This document shows, piece after piece, positions 61,601 to 64,000 of a stretch of 64,000 bases of DNA (the stretch's first letter is position 1; each line of letters begins with the position of its first letter). Source of the DNA: JAGPCK01 sp041675505 (lineage in GTDB: Bacteria; Bacteroidota; Bacteroidia; UKL13-3); contig JBAYTR010000017.1 of the NCBI GenBank assembly GCA_041675505.1, forward strand, positions 18,059 to 82,058. Reading direction: 5' to 3'. The translations under genes and the position numbers were made by a program. The notes beneath the pieces are model-generated. The model was not told the origin of the DNA. It saw only the letters and a program-made list of their open reading frames with translations, and searched no databases.

Positions 61601-63652
61601 GATACTGTTACCTTCCAGATTGTTCCTCCTACAGGATACACCAATGCTGATTTCGGCAGCACTTGGACCGTAGAAAACTTCAGCTTCAAAACTGTAAACG
61701 GAACTGCTCCGGGTGCAACAGATACAGCTACTGTTATGGCATCTGCATCTTCTTCAGGCAGCCTGTGGTTCTCACCAGATCAAATGTATACAGACAGTAT
61801 GTATGTGTTAACCTTTAATATCAAGAGCCTTGCAGGTGCTCAGGAGTGTGTTTCTAATTTCGAAAGACACGTGTATGTGGCTCCTTTACCTGAGCCTGAT
61901 TTTGACACGGTAGGAAATTGTTTAGGTTACGCACTCACTATTAACAATACATCTTCTATTTTAAGAGGAGGTATGTCATACGAGTGGAACTTCGGAGATA
62001 CTACCAGCAACAATACTTCTACAGATTATAAACCTTCGTATACCTTCAGCAGGCCTGGTGTGTTCACCGTTACTCTGAAAGCAACATCTGATTTAGGTTA
62101 TAGTACAACCACAGTGAAACAGATTGAGATTTCTTATGAGCCTCAGCCTAACTTTACTGCAACAGCTGCTTGTACCGGAGACTCGATCTTCTTTACCAAT
62201 ACAACTACAATCGGTGGTCCTCAGGTGCCGTTGACATATACTTGGAACTTTGCAGATGGCGGTGCTACATCTAGTGCTGTAAGCCCGTCTAAGTTATACG
62301 CTGCAATTGGGGTATACAATGTGCAATTGAACGCTTCAACTGCCGGTGGTTGTAACAAATCAATATTCAAAAATGTAACTGTATTCCCTCGCCCTACCGC
62401 AGCATTTACTTCAGCTAATGCTTGCTTGGGTGATAACACATCATTCACTAACGGATCAACAGTTACTTATGGTAATATTGGAAATGAGTGGTTGTTCGGA
62501 GACGGTACAACATCAACAGATGCTAACCCAACCAAAAAATACACTACAGCTACCACATACACTGTTAAACTTCGTGTATATACTGAATACGGATGCAGAG
62601 ATTCTATCACTAAATCAGTAACAGTAGTTGCTAAACCAACAGCAGATTTTGCTACAGCTTCTTTCTGTGACAATGACAGCACAGTATTCAGCAACAGTTC
62701 ATCTGCAAATGGTGGCCCTGCTTTAACTTACACATGGAACTTTGGTGATAATTCAAATTCTTCATCAAATGCATCTACATTAAAACACATGTATGAAGAT
62801 GGTAACTACACCGTAGTTTTAAATGCAACCAACGGTTCATGTTCTGATAGCAAACAAATGCAAATAACTATTGCCGAAGCTCCTGAAGCATCGTTTATGG
62901 TGAACAGCACAGTTTGTCAAGGTAACGCTACAAGTTTCAACAATACTTCGTCAAACGGTTCCAGTACACCTTCATACAGCTGGATGTTCGGCAGCACAGG
63001 AACTTCTGCGGTTAAGGATCCATCTTATACTTTCCCCGGTGCAGGTACATTTGATGTATGGTTGAAAGTAAACAGTGGCAGTTGTTCTGATTCAGTAAAA
63101 ATGGCTGTAACAGTTAACCCTAACCCTACAGCATCATTTACAGCAACTCAAACACCATTGGTAAATCAGCGCCAAATGAGCTTTACACCTACCAACAACA
63201 CCTACAGCACTTACCTGTGGAACTTTGGTGACGGTAATAACAGCAACCAACTGGCTCCGGTATACAGTTACCTCTCTAACGGACCATTCCAGGTTACGTT
63301 GAACGTTACTGACGCTAATGGTTGTGTAAACACCTCAGCACCTCAAACAGTAAGCTTCAATGTAAGTGCAGGTCAGGTAATGTCTAAATCATTCAGTTTC
63401 GATGTATATCCTAATCCTTTCCGTAACCAAGCTACTATTGCTTACAATCTGGTTAAAGGTGGAAACGTAGAAGTGAAATTGTTTGACATGACCGGCAAAG
63501 AGATTGCCGTATTGGCGAATGCAGAGCAGAACGAAGGTTCTTATGAACTGAGTTTCTCAGCAGCACAATACAACTTGGCAGCCGGAACTTACTTTGTAAG
63601 ACTGAGCCTGAACGGTGAAGTTCAAACTAAACAAATTGTACAGGTGAAATAA
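55697..63652 (+). CDS. giant secreted protein 3: GEVED, three beta-helix modules, six PKD, T9SS
   Basis: A 2651-residue protein with a signal peptide (MRKSLYLILLYLAICSVGYAQ). A GEVED-type sandwich spans about 20-185 ('VGCYIDWNNDGTFN ... GEYEDYLFVV'), followed by a CARDB-like domain. A module of about 580-600 residues then occurs three times (nt 56551, 58340 and 60080): each has an N-terminal strand set ('YTIDSSQA', 'YTIDPLGS', 'YTINPAGS'), then a right-handed parallel beta-helix rich in 'GNTIS', 'YGIY' and 'NNIISITR'. The tail from nt 61521 has one Ig-like domain, six PKD domains and the T9SS end 'FDVYPNPFRNQATIAY'. It is likely a long surface fibre, possibly polysaccharide-binding. Confidence 0.87.
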   Translation: MRKSLYLILLYLAICSVGYAQTYCTPTVANVANYGIGILNVTVAGVSNTSTTPSVAPTYFDYTGLASTASATPGATVNVSVQLGTGNSTVVGCYIDWNNDGTFNTTINSEFMWFNTVFTASSTQSGTFVVPSVAPGVYRMRFSSEFGGFTTPAGPCGSNYGEYEDYLFVVRATSGTDALAYALTSPTSFTTGNNNVSIRWFNVGATTITSASLGYRFNNGTPVTQTFSGSLAAGSGATTAITTQLNISSTGVFPFKAFASAPSDANLNNDTLTRTILICNTMSGNYTIDSSQATSSTNFNTFTEAVQFLSCGGITGPVNITVAKGTFNEQIVIPPIPGASATNTVTFNGGTGNASTRVLKFDFPGSPTNYAVVRLNGADYVRIKNITIASTSTNYGYGVLFNTSADNNIIDSCVIDLGSVTSTNSNFSAGINFSNSPTSVTTSGSNGNNNLIRGCQILGSATGGPYRGINMYGNTSGTSTSGNQIIGNTISDFFESGIYIQYYMNNLLISGNTISRPNRTSSTTVYGISTQWYNQNLVIEGNKIHNPFGGSTTTTNSFFGIYSQYNYYAGNVIRNNAIYNVNGMGSNYGIYDYYNYASPTSMPIYFNTISLDNSTAKTNSNPDYGIYVYMSQNNASYVKQIRNNIISVTRDGSSSGALRYGMYFQDAFFMVSDYNLLNVNAAVGTNVSVYQNGTNYNTLGAWRASNSNAFDQNSFSVNPQFVNIVSNVTPTSCAVNNRGVAITGITTDITGATRGTVPDPGALEFNAGGANDAGISALVNPGGIYCAGSQTVSVKLKNFGTATLTSASINWIIGGTGQTPFSWTGSLAPGAETTVNIGTYNFPASPVSFSTYTTSPNGSSDACNLNDTMVMPTVQAGLAGTYTIDPLGSGSTNFISFATAVTALQQRGVCSAVTFNVAAGTYIEQVIVTPVSGASAANTITFNGGTGNVATRILQFPTSSNGYGHVDLNGADNIIFKNITIKSRPGQTSGYFGVLLRNQADNNVIDSCIIDMAGLTTTTTTNMGIVMSGSQFSYSTSGNHGSNNIFRGSQILGSATGGAYYGICIYPGSNGTAGTLNNKIIGNTIQNFYNYGIYTYYANGTLISGNDISRPNRTITTTTYGIYGWYDDYAVYENNSIHDPFAGAPTTTSTFYGLYLYNNSGGSGPVKAINNKFYNMNSNGSLNPIYVQYEQNMLIAHNSISMDHTTSTSTSTSYGIYFYWANVSATPAIIKNNIISITRGGTGTKRAMHLQYYYFISDNNIIHLSATNATMGYYYGYRPTAFTTLSTGTYNTLALWKTGQPGMDVNSVALNPTFTNAATGNLTPTNTSANNVGGATSVTLDINGNPRHPNTPDPGAYEWGPACSGTPAVFGVTINNGGSPVCSGSTVILTAQFDFVSGLTFQWQESTNGTSYSNITGATNFSYTTPPITSPMYYRCAVTCSTSTQTATTSAVIVNTGMSGAYTINPAGSGLTNFTTFQAAITAMNTFGICGPVTFTVSNGTYPGRIVIPQVLGATATNTVTFDGGSGNADNVLITEAFTTTPITSYAIVHLNGADNIRFRNMTVKTNHTNYGWGFLINNAANNNIVENCTVDLSGGTSLSTALMGIVFSGSATSYSTTGNHSNNTIVQNNYIKGSATGGAYFGISNYGSFNTSENMNVSILNNRVENFYQYGIYAYYYSPNMIIRGNTISKPNRTAVTTFYGIYSVVGYGRIIDGNTITNPFGGAPTTTNTFYGIYSNSDGTTALPVTISNNLIHSAYGNGQMFGIYAASTYYASITHNTIVFDRDETNSNNTSTIYGIYTNGSTNASYPLDFKNNIINITRSGGTRYGIYQTSNPYYMASDNNNIYVNGTGSTNYFGFRGGNQATMAAWRTATGGDNNSVSIDPIFTAAWDYTPTNPSLNNLGAPSSNLYQMVSMDKNGLVRKPSAPDLGCIEWTPLCVGSGITQGTPFQGTMRAGSLSDFDHLKAEDTVTFQIVPPTGYTNADFGSTWTVENFSFKTVNGTAPGATDTATVMASASSSGSLWFSPDQMYTDSMYVLTFNIKSLAGAQECVSNFERHVYVAPLPEPDFDTVGNCLGYALTINNTSSILRGGMSYEWNFGDTTSNNTSTDYKPSYTFSRPGVFTVTLKATSDLGYSTTTVKQIEISYEPQPNFTATAACTGDSIFFTNTTTIGGPQVPLTYTWNFADGGATSSAVSPSKLYAAIGVYNVQLNASTAGGCNKSIFKNVTVFPRPTAAFTSANACLGDNTSFTNGSTVTYGNIGNEWLFGDGTTSTDANPTKKYTTATTYTVKLRVYTEYGCRDSITKSVTVVAKPTADFATASFCDNDSTVFSNSSSANGGPALTYTWNFGDNSNSSSNASTLKHMYEDGNYTVVLNATNGSCSDSKQMQITIAEAPEASFMVNSTVCQGNATSFNNTSSNGSSTPSYSWMFGSTGTSAVKDPSYTFPGAGTFDVWLKVNSGSCSDSVKMAVTVNPNPTASFTATQTPLVNQRQMSFTPTNNTYSTYLWNFGDGNNSNQLAPVYSYLSNGPFQVTLNVTDANGCVNTSAPQTVSFNVSAGQVMSKSFSFDVYPNPFRNQATIAYNLVKGGNVEVKLFDMTGKEIAVLANAEQNEGSYELSFSAAQYNLAAGTYFVRLSLNGEVQTKQIVQVK
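56551..61510 (+). repeat. three tandem beta-helix modules of about 1.75 kb within the 2651-aa gene
   Basis: Module starts at about 56551, 58340 and 60080 each encode 'YTI(D/N)' then 'NF..F..A' and 'ASA.NT(V/I)TFNGGTGNA.TR'-type text. They proceed through the same helix rungs, including 'PNRT...TYGIY' and 'PF(G/A)G.(P/S)TTT', to a closing 'DPGA.E' segment. Spacing is about 1790 and 1740 bases. The copies are diverged, so the duplication is old. Confidence 0.85.
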
Positions 63653-63674
63653 TCCCTGTTAGTTCAAATAGCTT

Positions 63675-63713
63675 AACGGCCCGCCTCGAAAGAGAGCGGG
63701 CCGTTTTGTTTAA
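63675..63713 (+). terminator. rho-independent terminator after giant protein 3
   Basis: Arms AACGGCCCGC and GCGGGCCGTT (ten perfect pairs) enclose a small CTC-GAAA-GAG inner hairpin, followed by TTTTGTTTA. It lies 22 bases after the stop. Confidence 0.93.
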
Positions 63714-63720
63714 TATTCCC

Positions 63721-63741
63721 TGTCAGTTGTTGCAACTGACA
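63721..63741. repeat. REP-like hairpin GTCAGTTG / CAACTGAC
   Basis: Eight perfect pairs plus an outer T-A pair around loop TTG. It resembles the REP-1 core (AGTTGCAAACT) and may be a diverged member of it. Confidence 0.5.
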
Positions 63742-63878
63742 ACAGTAAAAAACAGTAAAGAAAGAAATGGTGAGGGAGGGAATTCATCCTCCCTTCTTCC
63801 ATGAAACCTTCCAAGAAGCGGAATTTTCATAAGGTATTTCAGCTACCACGAACTAAGGTGATGGAAACGAATACAGAG

Positions 63879-64000
63879 TGTAAGCATCCCCATTTTAGTA
63901 CAAAGCTAAAGTAGACATTTTTTATTATTTTACCATAGCAGGACTTTTACCTTTTAAAGCTTTATGTGGCCTATTATTGTTGTAATCATACATCCAATTC
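63879..64000. mobile_element. end of an IS3-family insertion sequence
   Basis: A transposase C-terminus (63925-64000) runs off the window. About 45 bases outside its stop, the segment from TGTAAGCATCCCC to AAAGTAGACA has the look of an IS3-type terminal inverted repeat starting with TG. The opposite end lies outside the window, so the boundary is only estimated. Confidence 0.5.
63925..64000 (-). CDS. IS3-family transposase OrfB, C-terminal end
   Basis: The minus strand from the window edge reads NWM followed by 'YDYNNNRPHKALKGKSP' and AMVK, then TAA at 63925-63927. The 'YNxxRPHxxL' motif near the end of the DDE integrase domain is diagnostic for IS3-type OrfB transposases. Only 24 residues are in the window, so completeness and activity cannot be judged. 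Confidence 0.85.
   Translation of the reverse strand, partial: NWMYDYNNNRPHKALKGKSPAMVK

Overview
The window comes from a member of the Bacteroidota, probably a Chitinophagales/Saprospiria-like gliding or surface-living lineage. The evidence is: many secreted proteins ending in type IX secretion (T9SS) sorting domains, both type A and CHU_C/type B; PKD-repeat giants; a DUF3667 protein; TPR-containing histidine kinases; and repeated matches to the Bacteroidota -7 promoter box TAnnTTTG a few bases before start codons. Base composition is AT-leaning. I see no tRNA, rRNA or CRISPR array.

Layout. 0-7.4 kb: the tail of a SigZ-like sigma factor, a T9SS DNRLRE protein, an SH3-like secreted protein, a cold-shock-domain protein, a GNAT acetyltransferase with a small membrane protein, a TPR histidine kinase and a methyltransferase. 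7.4-7.7 kb: a degenerate purine-only tract. 7.7-13.9 kb: a propeller-like lipoprotein, a second TPR sensor that lacks its ATPase domain, a third TPR kinase (paralogue of the first) and a DUF3667 protein. 13.9-21.8 kb: T9SS surface proteins, a small gene broken by a one-base homopolymer expansion between two palindromes, and a lipoprotein built from phosphotransfer (PEP synthase-like) domains. 21-25.2 kb: an accessory zone with a REP-associated tyrosine transposase (RAYT), its hairpins in inverted orientation on either side, a second REP family, and an AT-rich HEPN-like/membrane protein pair.

25.2-34.3 kb is the most coherent metabolic block. It holds cyanophycin synthetase (cphA), cyanophycinase (cphB) and isoaspartyl peptidase (iaaA), which is the whole make-store-degrade cycle for the Asp-Arg polymer cyanophycin. 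iaaA is the last gene of a tight minus-strand run: phasin-like protein, ABC1/UbiB kinase, triple-repeat coiled-coil protein, iaaA. Two repeat arrays of the same family flank cphB. A CrtZ-type carotenoid hydroxylase lies just upstream, diverging from a TetR regulator - second ABC1 kinase - MFS exporter operon.

37.5-47.8 kb: purB, a T9SS type B protein, a secreted endonuclease I, sppA, an AsmA-like protein with a TolA-like tail, and a small secreted hypothetical. 47.8-63.7 kb: three consecutive giant secreted proteins (1266, 1253 and 2651 aa). They share an almost equal-length tail of about 700 residues (one Ig-like domain, six PKD domains, T9SS signal) but carry different heads, the last one a triplicated beta-helix module. 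The window ends inside an IS3-family transposase.

The strongest candidates for something undescribed are the cyanophycin/phasin/ABC1 cluster, the constant-tail/variable-head surface protein family, and a 34-base element sitting at the loop of two different REP hairpin families.
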